This document shows, piece by piece, positions 1-9,200 of a DNA stretch of 64,000 bases (position 1 is its first letter; every line of letters starts with the position of its first letter). The position numbers were made by a program, and so were the translations under genes. The DNA is from Pseudomonas fontis (GTDB taxonomy: Bacteria; Pseudomonadota; Gammaproteobacteria; Pseudomonadales; Pseudomonadaceae): contig NZ_JAMDGY010000053.1 in the NCBI RefSeq assembly GCF_028656955.1, forward strand, positions 62,001 through 126,000. The letters run 5' to 3'. Under the pieces are notes generated by a model, which worked only from the letters and a program-made list of their open reading frames with translations, searched no databases and was not told where the DNA came from.

Positions 1-1738
1 GGGCGTACTGGCCGTTGCGCGCGAGCAATTGGGCGTGGTTGCCTTGTTCGCGGATGCTGCCGTTGTCGATCAGGATGATCTGGTCGGCGTGCATCACCGT
101 GTCCAGGCGGTGGGCGATTACCAGCAGGGTGCGGCCACGGGCAAAGCGCGACAGGGCGTGCTGGATCTGCACCTCGTTTTGCGCATCGGCAGCGGCGGTG
201 GCTTCGTCCAGTACCAGGATGGGCGGGTCGAGCAGCACTGCACGGGCGATGCTCACGCGTTGCAGTTCACCGCCGGAGAGCTGCGCGTCTTCACCGATGA
301 CCGAGTCATAGCCGCGAGGCAGGGCGAGGATGCGCTGGTGAATGTTGGCGGTACGTGCCGCTGCCTCGATTTCTTCCTGGCTGGCGCCGGGGCGGCCCAG
401 GGCGATGTTGTCGCGCAGGCTGGCATGGATCAGGCGAACCTCCTGCAACACGAAGCCGATATGTCGGTACAACTGCGCGGTATCGAGCTGGCGCAGGTCG
501 ACACCGCCCAGGGTGATGCGCCCGGCGCTCGGGTCGAAGAAGCGCAACAACAGCCGGGCCAGGGTCGACTTGCCGGCACCGGATGCGCCGACAATCGCCG
601 TGACGGTGCCGGGCTTGAGGGTGAAGCTGACGTCGTCGAGCACGCGGGTTTCGCCGTCGTAGCTGTAGCTCAGGTGCTCGACGCGCACTTGCGCGTTTTG
701 CGCCAAGAGCGGGGCGGTACCGGCGAGGTTTTCCAGCACGGGCGTATGCAGCAGGGTGTGTACGCGCTGGGCTGCGCCGGTGGCGTTGTGCAGATCGTGG
801 GTGATGTAGCTCATCAGCAACAGCGGGGCGCACATGCCCGGCGCGACCAGGGCGAACGGCAGTATTTGCAACGGGGTGATCCAGCCCAGGCTGACGAACA
901 GCGTGCCAAATGCCAGGACGATGCCGAGTACCGCCACCGGGGTTATCAGGGCATGGGCGTTGGCCATTGCGCTGACCAGCGGCCGGGTGAAATCGGTGAA
1001 CGCTGCCGCGAAGGCATCGACGGCTTCGCGGTAGCTGCCATGGGCCTTGCCCTCGACGCCAAAGGCCTTGACCACCGGGATACCGTTGACGAACTCGACC
1101 ACGGCATTGTTGATCCGCGCCATGCCGGCACCGAAGGCCTGCATGTTCGCGCTGCTGGCTTTGGTGGCCCGCGCTACGAACAGGAAGAACAGCGGGAAGG
1201 GCAGCAGCGAGACGATTGCCATGCGCCAGTCCATGGCGAACAGGTACAGCACGGCAATCAGCGCCGCGCCGACGGTGCGGCCCAGGGTGGTGTAGAAATG
1301 CGCGGTCAGGCTGTGCAAGGTATTGATGTCTTCCTGCATGGCTTGCTTGACCTCGCCGGAGGCCCTGCTGGTAAACCAGCCCAGTGGCACCTTGGCCAGC
1401 CGCCGGGTAATCGCCAGGCGCAGGTGGCCGGTGATGCGGTTGTCGGCCAGGTGGGCAATCATCTCGCCCAGCGAGATCAGGATCATCCCCAGGAACAGGC
1501 AGCCCAGGCTGACGCCGAGTACCTGCCAGACCTGGCCGCCGATCTGCGCCCAGTTGCCGACCGCATCACCCTGGCTCAACGCAAGCTGGGCGATGTGGGC
1601 GATGCCAGCCAGCGGCACCATGGTCAGCATGCTGCCCAGGGCGGCGAGCGTGCCGGCGCCGATCAGGCGCCCGCGGATCGGCTGCAATACCTGGGATACC
1701 GTGCCGCTGGCGGTGGCCTTGGCCTCGTTGACGCTCAT
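1..1738 (-). CDS. Siderophore-type ABC exporter, fused permease-ATPase (3' end beyond window)
   Basis: Reading the minus strand from an ATG at 1738, behind a GAGGAGGTT ribosome site, gives one uninterrupted frame to base 1, so the protein is incomplete at its C-terminus. The first ~320 residues form a type I exporter membrane domain (hydrophobic segments near LIGAGTLAALGSMLTMVP, VLGVSLGCLFLGMILIS and ALIAVLYLFAM). The ATPase half shows Walker A GASGAGKST, signature LSGGE, Walker B ILVLDEAT and the switch His in IAHRL. This half-transporter layout is that of YbtP/YbtQ, IrtA/IrtB and PchH/PchI type siderophore transporters. Position beside a pseudomonine locus suggests transport of the siderophore or its ferric form; direction cannot be read from sequence. 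A second half-transporter may follow beyond the left edge, since such proteins often come in pairs. Family assignment is firm, substrate is inferred. Confidence 0.85.
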   Translation of the reverse strand, partial: MSVNEAKATASGTVSQVLQPIRGRLIGAGTLAALGSMLTMVPLAGIAHIAQLALSQGDAVGNWAQIGGQVWQVLGVSLGCLFLGMILISLGEMIAHLADNRITGHLRLAITRRLAKVPLGWFTSRASGEVKQAMQEDINTLHSLTAHFYTTLGRTVGAALIAVLYLFAMDWRMAIVSLLPFPLFFLFVARATKASSANMQAFGAGMARINNAVVEFVNGIPVVKAFGVEGKAHGSYREAVDAFAAAFTDFTRPLVSAMANAHALITPVAVLGIVLAFGTLFVSLGWITPLQILPFALVAPGMCAPLLLMSYITHDLHNATGAAQRVHTLLHTPVLENLAGTAPLLAQNAQVRVEHLSYSYDGETRVLDDVSFTLKPGTVTAIVGASGAGKSTLARLLLRFFDPSAGRITLGGVDLRQLDTAQLYRHIGFVLQEVRLIHASLRDNIALGRPGASQEEIEAAARTANIHQRILALPRGYDSVIGEDAQLSGGELQRVSIARAVLLDPPILVLDEATAAADAQNEVQIQHALSRFARGRTLLVIAHRLDTVMHADQIILIDNGSIREQGNHAQLLARNGQYA

Positions 1739-1859
1739 TGAACCTCCTCAGTAGCTGCTGCAGGCAGCGCCTTGGCGTGCCTGGTGTCCTTTGCGTGTGG
1801 GCGGATTGCGCGGTACTTACTGTGTATTACGAACAGCAGCGCAAAACCCTCAATCGGTT

Positions 1860-2384
1860 TCAGCGAAACGGCCTGCGCTTGACGGCATATGGGGTGCAGG
1901 CGCGCAGGCCCGAGGCGATGTATTTCTCCACCGACGACACCGAAACCTTCAGTTCAGCGGCAATGTCGCGGTGGCCCATGCCGCTCAACTTGTGCATGAG
2001 CAAGGCCTGGCGTGCCTTGCTTGGCTGGTTGCGCAGGGCGGCATCGACATGGCTCAGCGCCTCCACGGCCAGGGCGCGGACTTCTTCGGAGGGCACCAGT
2101 GGCTCGGGTTGTTCGCGCAGCGCCTCGAGGTGGATGGCCTCCAGGCGTCGGCGGCGGTACAGGTCGATGACCATGCCTTTGGCGATTTGCGTGAGGTGGC
2201 GGCGGCAGTTCTCTGCCGAGGGCACGCCGCCCTTCCTGATGAGGTTCAGATAGACGTCATGGGCGAGGTCAGCGGCATCTGATGAGTTGCTCAACTTGCG
2301 CCGCAACAGGCTGCTCAGCCAGCTGTGATGATCGATATACAGCTGCTCCAGCTGTTGCATCAGCGCGAACGATCCGTTGTCCAC
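1860..2384 (-). CDS. FecI-type ECF sigma factor (iron-starvation sigma)
   Basis: Region 2 is seen as WLSSLLRRKLSNSSDAADLA followed by HDVYLNLIRKG, region 4 as ALLMHKLSGMGHRDIAAELK, with the C-terminal helix VSVSSVEKYIASGLRAC typical of FecI-like sigma factors. I chose the GTG at 2384, giving 174 residues, because GGAGA sits six bases upstream. The longer frame to 2450 would overlap a Fur-box-like sequence and has no ribosome site. Such factors usually drive a TonB-dependent receptor gene with the help of a FecR anti-sigma partner. No fecR or receptor gene adjoins it in this window, although either could lie left of the exporter. It probably serves the pseudomonine receptor or transporter. It is divergent from pmsG. 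Confidence 0.85.
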   Translation of the reverse strand: MDNGSFALMQQLEQLYIDHHSWLSSLLRRKLSNSSDAADLAHDVYLNLIRKGGVPSAENCRRHLTQIAKGMVIDLYRRRRLEAIHLEALREQPEPLVPSEEVRALAVEALSHVDAALRNQPSKARQALLMHKLSGMGHRDIAAELKVSVSSVEKYIASGLRACTPYAVKRRPFR

Positions 2385-2435
2385 GTTACGTCTCCAGGCT
2401 TCAGCATCCGTCAGCAGATTTTGACTAATGCGAAT

Positions 2436-2454
2436 ATGTATGATTACCATTTAG
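2436..2454. promoter_or_regulatory. Possible Fur box between the sigma-factor gene and pmsG
   Basis: On the minus strand the 19-mer CTAAATGGTAATCATACAT matches the classical Fur consensus at 11 of 19 positions, including the core GGTAATCAT. It lies about 50 bases upstream of the sigma-factor start and about 160 upstream of pmsG. Position and gene content favour Fur control; the match itself is modest. Confidence 0.4.
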
Positions 2455-2612
2455 AGCATACGGTGTTCACCTAGCCCGTGCAACGCACCTTGCTGGGCCT
2501 CCTGCCAGCGTTCAAGAAATCCGCGTTTTATCTCCAGACCGAGGATGGGTCTGTCGGCATCCGATGCCGTCTCTACTTCTTACTATTCAGTTTGTTAAGG
2601 TGGGAAATCTCC

Positions 2613-4775
2613 ATGATGGAACTCAACCCAGGGAAGGCGTCGCCACTCTCTGTAACGCCGCACGAAGAGCAGGTCTGGCTCGTGCAACAGCAATACCCCG
2701 AACAAGTCCTCAAGCATTTCAGCGCCTGGCGCCTCGCGGCCGATACCGATCCGGCCAGGCTCGAAAGGGCCCTGCAAACGCTCGTCGCCTCGCTGCCAGC
2801 ACTCAACGCCCGCTATCAGTTCGATGACGGCGGTGACTTGCGCAAGACCTTCAGCACTGATTGGCAGGCCTGTGTTGCCGTGTTGCGCGCGCGTGACGAT
2901 GGCGATGCCAGCAAACAGTTGCTGGCGCAGCAGGTGCAGCCCTGGGATGCAGAGTGCCAGGCGCCGTCGGCCGCACTGATCATCCACAGCGAACACGACC
3001 TGATCCTGGCATTCGTGCTGCATCAGGTGCTGGACCAGACCTGCCGCGAAGACGACCTGTACCGGATGGTCATGGATGCCTATGCCGGGCGCCCGGTCGG
3101 CGCGCCACACCTGCCCTGGTTGCAGCGCCAAGCGGCCGACGCGGCGGTAGCGACGGTTGTGAGCACCGAAGGGGCAGCCGACAGCAGCGCCATTGCCGCC
3201 GTGATCCTCAACGAATTTCGCACGGCCCTGGCCGCGCCCAACATGACGTCGACCGATGATTTCTTCGATTTTGGCGGGCACTCGCTGCTGGCCACGCGGA
3301 TCATCGGCAAGCTATCGGGCAATCATGGCATTGAAGTACGTTTCAACGACTTCTTCAGCGCCTCGTCAGCTGCAGCACTGGCGGCGCGTGCACAGGTGCT
3401 CGGCCAACCCGTTGAATCCGTCTGCGCCCAGCAGGGCGCAGAGGTGCAGAAGGCACCGTTCGCGCTTGCCCAGGCGTCACTGGGTCGCGCCTATGCGGCT
3501 TTTGAATTCGGCACCATCTTCAACCTGCCGTTTGCCATGGAATTCCTCGACCAGGTCGATGAGGTGCTGTTCGAACAGGCCTTCTGCGACCTGCTCAAGC
3601 GCCACGCCAGCCTGCGCACCACCTTCCACTTCGACGCGGACGAGGCATATCAGCAGATTGTCCCGGTCACGCAGTTGGCGCAGTACAAGTGGTTCTGGTC
3701 GAGCCAGGCCAGCCACGGCGCGAGCCTGGCCAGCGAAGCCAGCCATCAGTTCGACCTGTCCCGCGAGCTGCCGCTGCGCGTGCGCTTCCTGTACGACGCG
3801 CAGCGCCAGCGGCAGACCTTGTCGTTGCTGGTGCACCACATGGCCATCGATGAATGGTCGCTCAACGTCATGATGGAAGAGCTGGCCCACGCCTACCGGA
3901 TGCGTGCAGCCGACCAGGCGCCGGCCTGGGCCACCCCGGCGCGCTCATTCCACGCCTACGCCGTGCAGGCCCAGGCCACTGGAATCAACCCGCAGCACTT
4001 GGCCTACTGGACCGACATGTTGCGCGACGCCAGCCGTGGCCTGACCCTGCCAGCCGCAGCGCATGAGCCGAGCGTGCCGGCTGCCGAGTCGTCGACCCGT
4101 GCACAGTGGTTCGAGATCAAGCCCGACCAGGCGCTCACCGACAACCTCTACGGCTTCGCCCGGCAGAACAATGCGTCGCTGTTTGGCGTGGTGTACACCG
4201 CCATTGCCCTGGCCCTGCACAAGGTCGGCGGCCTGCACGACCTGGTGATCGGCACCTCGGCCTCCGGACGCACTGACCCGGCGTACTACGACACGGTCGG
4301 CTACTTCACCACCATGGTTGCGCACCGCGTGCAGTTCGATCCGCAACAGGCGGTGGGGGCGCTGATCGAGCAGGTCAGCCGCCTGATCAACGACTCCATG
4401 GCCTATGCCGACGTGCCGATGGAGCAGATCCAGCAGGCGCTGGGCATGACGGCAGCGGACGGCCTGCTGTTCGATGTGTATATCCAGATCCACGCCAATA
4501 ACGCCCTGAATGGCGCATTGAGTACGCCTGAGACGGGCAGCATCCGCTACCGGCAGATCGACCCGGACAAGAACCAGTCGATGTTCGGCATCCAGTTCGA
4601 GATCATGGAAAACATGATCGAGGGCAAGCGCGCGTTGCGCCTGGTGGTCACCCACCGCACCGACCGCTACAGCACCGAGCAGATGGCGCAGGTACGCAGC
4701 GCCATCGAACAGGTGCTTGCCCTGTTCGTCAGCGACGATGCGGCGGGTGTGGTGGTGGAGCACATACGTACGTAA
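2613..4775 (+). CDS. pmsG: Pseudomonine NRPS PmsG: C-remnant, carrier (PCP), condensation domain
   Basis: A 720-residue nonribosomal peptide synthetase subunit. The start ATG at 2613 follows AAGGTGGGA with a seven-base spacer. Residues ~10-170 resemble half of a condensation domain in which the HHxxxDG motif has decayed to LHQVLDQ. Residues ~190-265 are a peptidyl carrier domain with DFFDFGGHSLLA; Ser224 is the phosphopantetheine site. Residues ~285-720 are an intact condensation domain with catalytic HHMAIDE (His408-His409). The expected job is to hold the threonine-derived intermediate delivered by the PmsD adenylation domain and to release it by condensation with N-hydroxyhistamine, giving pre-pseudomonine. 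The order C*-PCP-C equals the C-terminal half of VibF. It ends at a perfect hairpin shared with convergent pmsF. Confidence 0.88.
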   Translation: MMELNPGKASPLSVTPHEEQVWLVQQQYPEQVLKHFSAWRLAADTDPARLERALQTLVASLPALNARYQFDDGGDLRKTFSTDWQACVAVLRARDDGDASKQLLAQQVQPWDAECQAPSAALIIHSEHDLILAFVLHQVLDQTCREDDLYRMVMDAYAGRPVGAPHLPWLQRQAADAAVATVVSTEGAADSSAIAAVILNEFRTALAAPNMTSTDDFFDFGGHSLLATRIIGKLSGNHGIEVRFNDFFSASSAAALAARAQVLGQPVESVCAQQGAEVQKAPFALAQASLGRAYAAFEFGTIFNLPFAMEFLDQVDEVLFEQAFCDLLKRHASLRTTFHFDADEAYQQIVPVTQLAQYKWFWSSQASHGASLASEASHQFDLSRELPLRVRFLYDAQRQRQTLSLLVHHMAIDEWSLNVMMEELAHAYRMRAADQAPAWATPARSFHAYAVQAQATGINPQHLAYWTDMLRDASRGLTLPAAAHEPSVPAAESSTRAQWFEIKPDQALTDNLYGFARQNNASLFGVVYTAIALALHKVGGLHDLVIGTSASGRTDPAYYDTVGYFTTMVAHRVQFDPQQAVGALIEQVSRLINDSMAYADVPMEQIQQALGMTAADGLLFDVYIQIHANNALNGALSTPETGSIRYRQIDPDKNQSMFGIQFEIMENMIEGKRALRLVVTHRTDRYSTEQMAQVRSAIEQVLALFVSDDAAGVVVEHIRT

Positions 4776-4784
4776 AGCCGCCAA

Positions 4785-4810
4785 GCCGGCCTGATTGTCT
4801 TCAGGCCGGC
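4785..4810. terminator. Hairpin terminator between convergent pmsG and pmsF
   Basis: A perfect 10-bp stem, GCCGGCCTGA with TCAGGCCGGC, encloses a six-base loop. It sits in the 67-base gap between two converging stop codons. There is no clear T tract, so strength as an intrinsic terminator is uncertain. Confidence 0.6.
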
Positions 4811-4842
4811 CGCTATCGGTGCTCGTTCAGCTACCGCTCATT

Positions 4843-6162
4843 TCAAGCTTCGTGCATGCCGTAGCGCTGAAACGCCGAACGCTTGGGCAGGCGGTAGTGC
4901 GGGCGGCCCAGCAACTGATTGGCAATCGTCGCATTGCGCACCGGGGCGATGCCCAGGTCCGGCGAGCCGACGCCATGCTGGAAGATCTCGGCATTTTGAA
5001 TGAATACCTGCCCGGCGCCGTCATCACAGCGACGCGCGGTGAAGTCCTCCTGCACGATGCAGTCACCCTGTTCATCAGTTGCCAGCACGCTGCCCTTGAG
5101 CCGTTCAAACCACTGCGGCCAGGCATGCCCATAGCCCGTCGCCGCCACGATTGCATCTGCCTCCAGGGTGCTGCTCTGGCCCAGTTCGCGGTGCCGATAG
5201 GTCATGCGCAGACGCCCGTCGATGTCCTCGACCTGCTCGATTTCACAGTTGGACAACAACGTCAGGCCTGGGTCGGCGCCGCCAATCGAGCGCTCGTAGA
5301 TCAGGTCGAAGATGTCGCCAATCGTCGAGAAGCTGATGCCTTTGTACAGCAGCCCCTGGCCGGCAACGATGTCGCGGCGGCGTTCGCGCGGGATGCTGTG
5401 GAAGTACTCCATGTAGGCCGGGGTAAAGCATTCCTGGCCAAGCTTGGAATACTCCATCGGGTGGAAGCCCGGCGAGCGGGTGATCCAGCGAATCGATGCG
5501 CCTGCGGCAACCCGCTCCGGGGTCAGCTCATTGAACAACGCCAGCACGCACTCCGCAGCACTCTGCCCGGACCCGATCACCGTGACCTGTTGGCACTGCG
5601 CCAACTGCGCCTGGCGCTTGCCGAACTCGGCCGAGTGCATGATCGGTGCTGCGCTTTTTACCTGGGCCCAACGCGGCAGCAGCGGGGTGGTGCCGACACC
5701 GACGGCCAGGTGCTGGCTGTGGTACTGGCGCTTGAAGCCCGACAGCGACTGGCTTTCGATCAGGAAGCGCCCGGCGCTGGCGTCGTAGCGGACATCGCAG
5801 ACTTCTTCGCCGAAATGACAGGCCGCCAATTGCTGTGAAGCCCAGCGGCAGTAGTGATCGTATTCGCGGCGCGGTACCTGGAAGTTGTCGTAGTAGTAGA
5901 ACGGGTACAGGCGATCGTGCTGATGCAGGTAGTTCAAGTAGCTCAGCGGGTGGGTGGGGTCGGCCATCGTCACCAGGTCGGCGAGGAAGGGCACCTGCAG
6001 CGTGGTGCCGGGCAGGAGCAGCCCCTCATGCCAGCGAAATTCCGTCTTGCGCTCAAGGAAAATGCCGCGCACTTCGGTGTGCGCGGCAAGCAGCGCGGCC
6101 AAGCCCAGATTGAACGGGCCAATGCCAACGCCGACGATGTCTACAGCGGGAATATCCTTCAT
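4843..6162 (-). CDS. pmsF: Flavin N-monooxygenase PmsF (histamine N-hydroxylase)
   Basis: A 439-residue member of the lysine/ornithine N-monooxygenase family (IucD, PvdA, BasC type). The FAD-binding glycine motif GVGIGPFNLGLAA is at the N-terminus, followed by FHPMEYSKLG, the NADPH-site GSGQSAAE and the C-terminal ATGY motif. The ATG at 6162 is preferred because AAGGAG lies nine bases upstream; the TTG at 6171 would overlap that site. In pseudomonine and acinetobactin pathways this enzyme hydroxylates the side-chain nitrogen of histamine (histidine decarboxylase lies at 13.8 kb), creating the hydroxamate donor. It lies 89 bases downstream of pmsD on the same strand and is probably cotranscribed with it. 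Substrate is inferred from the cluster. Confidence 0.88.
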   Translation of the reverse strand: MKDIPAVDIVGVGIGPFNLGLAALLAAHTEVRGIFLERKTEFRWHEGLLLPGTTLQVPFLADLVTMADPTHPLSYLNYLHQHDRLYPFYYYDNFQVPRREYDHYCRWASQQLAACHFGEEVCDVRYDASAGRFLIESQSLSGFKRQYHSQHLAVGVGTTPLLPRWAQVKSAAPIMHSAEFGKRQAQLAQCQQVTVIGSGQSAAECVLALFNELTPERVAAGASIRWITRSPGFHPMEYSKLGQECFTPAYMEYFHSIPRERRRDIVAGQGLLYKGISFSTIGDIFDLIYERSIGGADPGLTLLSNCEIEQVEDIDGRLRMTYRHRELGQSSTLEADAIVAATGYGHAWPQWFERLKGSVLATDEQGDCIVQEDFTARRCDDGAGQVFIQNAEIFQHGVGSPDLGIAPVRNATIANQLLGRPHYRLPKRSAFQRYGMHEA

Positions 6163-6251
6163 CCGATCCAACTCCTTAGGTCTTGCAGTTTGGGTGTCGC
6201 GGTCGCCCGTACAGGCGCCGCGCTCGATTCAAAGCGATGCTGTTCGTGGGC

Positions 6252-9200
6252 TCATGCGCTGACCGCCGCAAGCAGCTGTTCAACCTCCTGGGCATTGCGG
6301 CAGCGCAGCAGTTGCCCGGGTGACAGGGCGACGGCGAACTGTTCCTGCACCTGCGCCGAAATGGCTTTCAGGTGCTGCGGGCGCAGGCCCAGGCTGATGA
6401 AGTCCAGCGCTGTGTTGGCACCTTCGTGCGCCGGGCGACCCAGCACGTTCAGGTAGATGGCCAGCACCTTGTTGGTCGCCGGGGGCGTGTCCGCCACTGG
6501 CGCGCTGAGCAGGCTGCGTGCGCGCTGACGATCCGCCTTGCCGTTTTGCGACAGGGGCAGTTCGGTCACGCAGAGCAGCCGGGTGGGCACATGCGATTGC
6601 GGCAGATGGCGGCGCGCGTAGGTGCGTAGTTCGGCCATGCTCGGCTCGGCGGCATTCGCGGCGCTGACGTACAGCGCACCGAGGCTGACTTCGCCTTGGC
6701 GTGCATCGCCGTAATCAACCACCAGCACCTGGCGCAGCGAGGGGTGATTGCTCAGGGCCATTTCGATATCCGGCAACGACACGCGCACGCCGCGTACCTT
6801 CACATAGCCGTTGACCCGGCTGTCGAACAGCAGCGTGCCGTCCTGGCGATAGCGCCCGCAATCACCAGTGCGGAACGCGCGGACCGTCTCGCCATGCTCG
6901 TCGTTGACAGTGACGAAATCACTTTGTTGCAGCGCACCGTCCTGCAGGTAACCCAGCGCCAGGTTGACCCCGGCGGTGTGAATGCGGCCCACCACACCGG
7001 CTGGGCAATGCTCGCCCTGTGCATCGAGCACAAGGTAGCGATTGCCGGGCAATGGCTGGCCGTAGGGCACTTGCGCGCGGTCAGCGTCGCCGATCTCGTG
7101 CCAGATGCTCCAGATGGTGGTCTCGGTCGGTCCGCCGAGGGAAATCAGCCGGGCCTGTGGCAGCAATGCACGCAACTCGGCAATGGTTGCCGGCTTGATG
7201 TAGTCGCCGCCTTGGGCAATCAGGCGCACGCTGTGCAGCGTGTGGTTGCCACGGCAGGCGATGAGCATCTCCAGGATCGCCGGCACCGAGCACCACAGGG
7301 TGACCTGATGCTGGGCAATCAGCTGGTTCCAGCGCAGCGCGTCCTTTTCCTCGCCGGGGCCGGGGAGGACCAGTGTCGCGCCCGCCGTCAGGCTGCCGAG
7401 AATGTCGAACACCGACATGTCGTGGTGCAGCGGGGTGACCGAGATGAACACGTCTTGCTCGCTGACACCCCAGTGCTTCAAGGTGCTGCCGATGACGTTG
7501 GCGGTGGCGCGGTTGCTCAGCACTACGCACTTCGGCTTGCCGGTGGTGCCGGAGGTGTACAGGTAATAGGCCGGGGCGTCGCTCAGCGACAGGTCGGTCA
7601 GGGTGGGTGGTGCACTGGCAGGCTCGGCGAGCAGCATCGCGCAGGTCGCCGCCGGGTGCTCGATGGGTTCCAGCTCGGCGAGCACCACCAGGTCGGGGCG
7701 GCAGTTTTCCAGCAGGTACGCTCGCCGCTCCTCGGGTGCCGAAGCGTCGATGGGTACCCAGATCACGCCGCTCAAGGCACAGGCCAGGGTCAGCAGGGTG
7801 TGTTCCGGGCTGCGCGGCAGGCAGATGGCGACCACGTGCCCCGGCCCAAACCCGCGGGCTTTCAGTGCTGCGATGAGCCTGGCCACGTTGTGGCCAAGCT
7901 CGGCATAGCTGATGTGCCGCTCACCGCTGATCAATGCGACCTTGTGGTTGTCGGGGTTGAAGATATTGTTCGCGATGCGCCCGAGGAAGCCTTCGCGACA
8001 CGCCTCATTGGCGGGGCTGTTGAGGCAGTAGTGACTTGTGTCGATGATCGCCGGGGCGTCGAGGGCCAGGGTGCCACTGGCGGCAATCTGCTGGATCGCT
8101 TTGTCCAGCGCCCGCAGGATATCGCTGATCAATGCCGGGGCCAGTACCTCGCGGGCGTAGTCGATTTCGAGCAGCAGCGCGCCTTCGGCGTTGGCCGAGA
8201 AGCGGATGTCCATGGCCACTTGTGGCGTCTGGGTCAGGCCGTCATGCCAGTGCAATGGGCTGTCTGCAGGGGTGACCGGCCAGGAGAAACCGTTGGTGAT
8301 CACCACCGGCAATATCGGGCCGGGGCCGTGGGTCTCGAACAACTGGCGCGCCAGGTCGACGCCGGAATACGCCAGGTGTTGCAGGCCTTCCATGACATCC
8401 ACCTGCAGCGCGGCGGCGCGCTGCGCGAAGGTGTCGCCAGCCGTTGCCCAGTTGACCGCGATAAAGCTGGAACGGTTGGCAAACGCGGCACTGGTTTGCG
8501 CTGCGACAGGCACGGCGACACACAGATCGCCCTCGTGCACCCAGTGCGAGAGCACCTCCAGCACCACCGCCATCAACGCCGAGTTCTTGAACAGGCGCTG
8601 GTGTGCGCCCACCTTGCACAGCGCCGCGAAAGTTTGCTTGGGCACCAGCAGGCGTTGGCGCTCATAGCGGGACGCGCCGACCTGCTCTAGCGGGATAGTC
8701 CAGGGCAAGCGTGGTGCGCCGGTCACAGCGGCCAGCTTGGCGCTCCAGTAAGCGGCGTCGGCCTTGCGTTGCTGGGCCAAGTCAGTCGGCGCTGTATCGG
8801 CTTCGCTCGCCTGCGTTTCACTTTCGCTGCCGGTGAACAGCTCCAGCAGCAGGGCGGCGATTGAACGTCCATCCAGAATCAACGCATCCAGACGGACGAA
8901 CACCACTGATTGCGCCTGCCCAAGGTGGAACACCGTGACATTCCACGGGCTGCGATCCAGCTCGAAAATCCCATGCGCATAGACTTCACGGCGCGCCTCG
9001 ATGTCGCGCAGCGCCTCTTCTATAGGCAGGTTGGAGAGGTCGATTTCATCCAGGTTCACCTGCACCTGGTCACTGACGTACTGCACCAGCCGGTGTGCGT
9101 CGATGTGTGTGCGCAGGCTCGGGTGGCGGCGCACCATTGCAGTCAGGCGGCTGCGCAACTGGGTGATGTCCAGCTGGCCGCGGTACTCGCGAAACTCCTG

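Noticed and set aside
29..1741. 570-codon plus-strand frame at the left end
   Set aside because: Antisense to the ABC exporter, whose motifs read cleanly on the minus strand.
6696..8690. 664-codon plus-strand frame
   Set aside because: Antisense to PmsD adenylation and cyclization domains; no motif.
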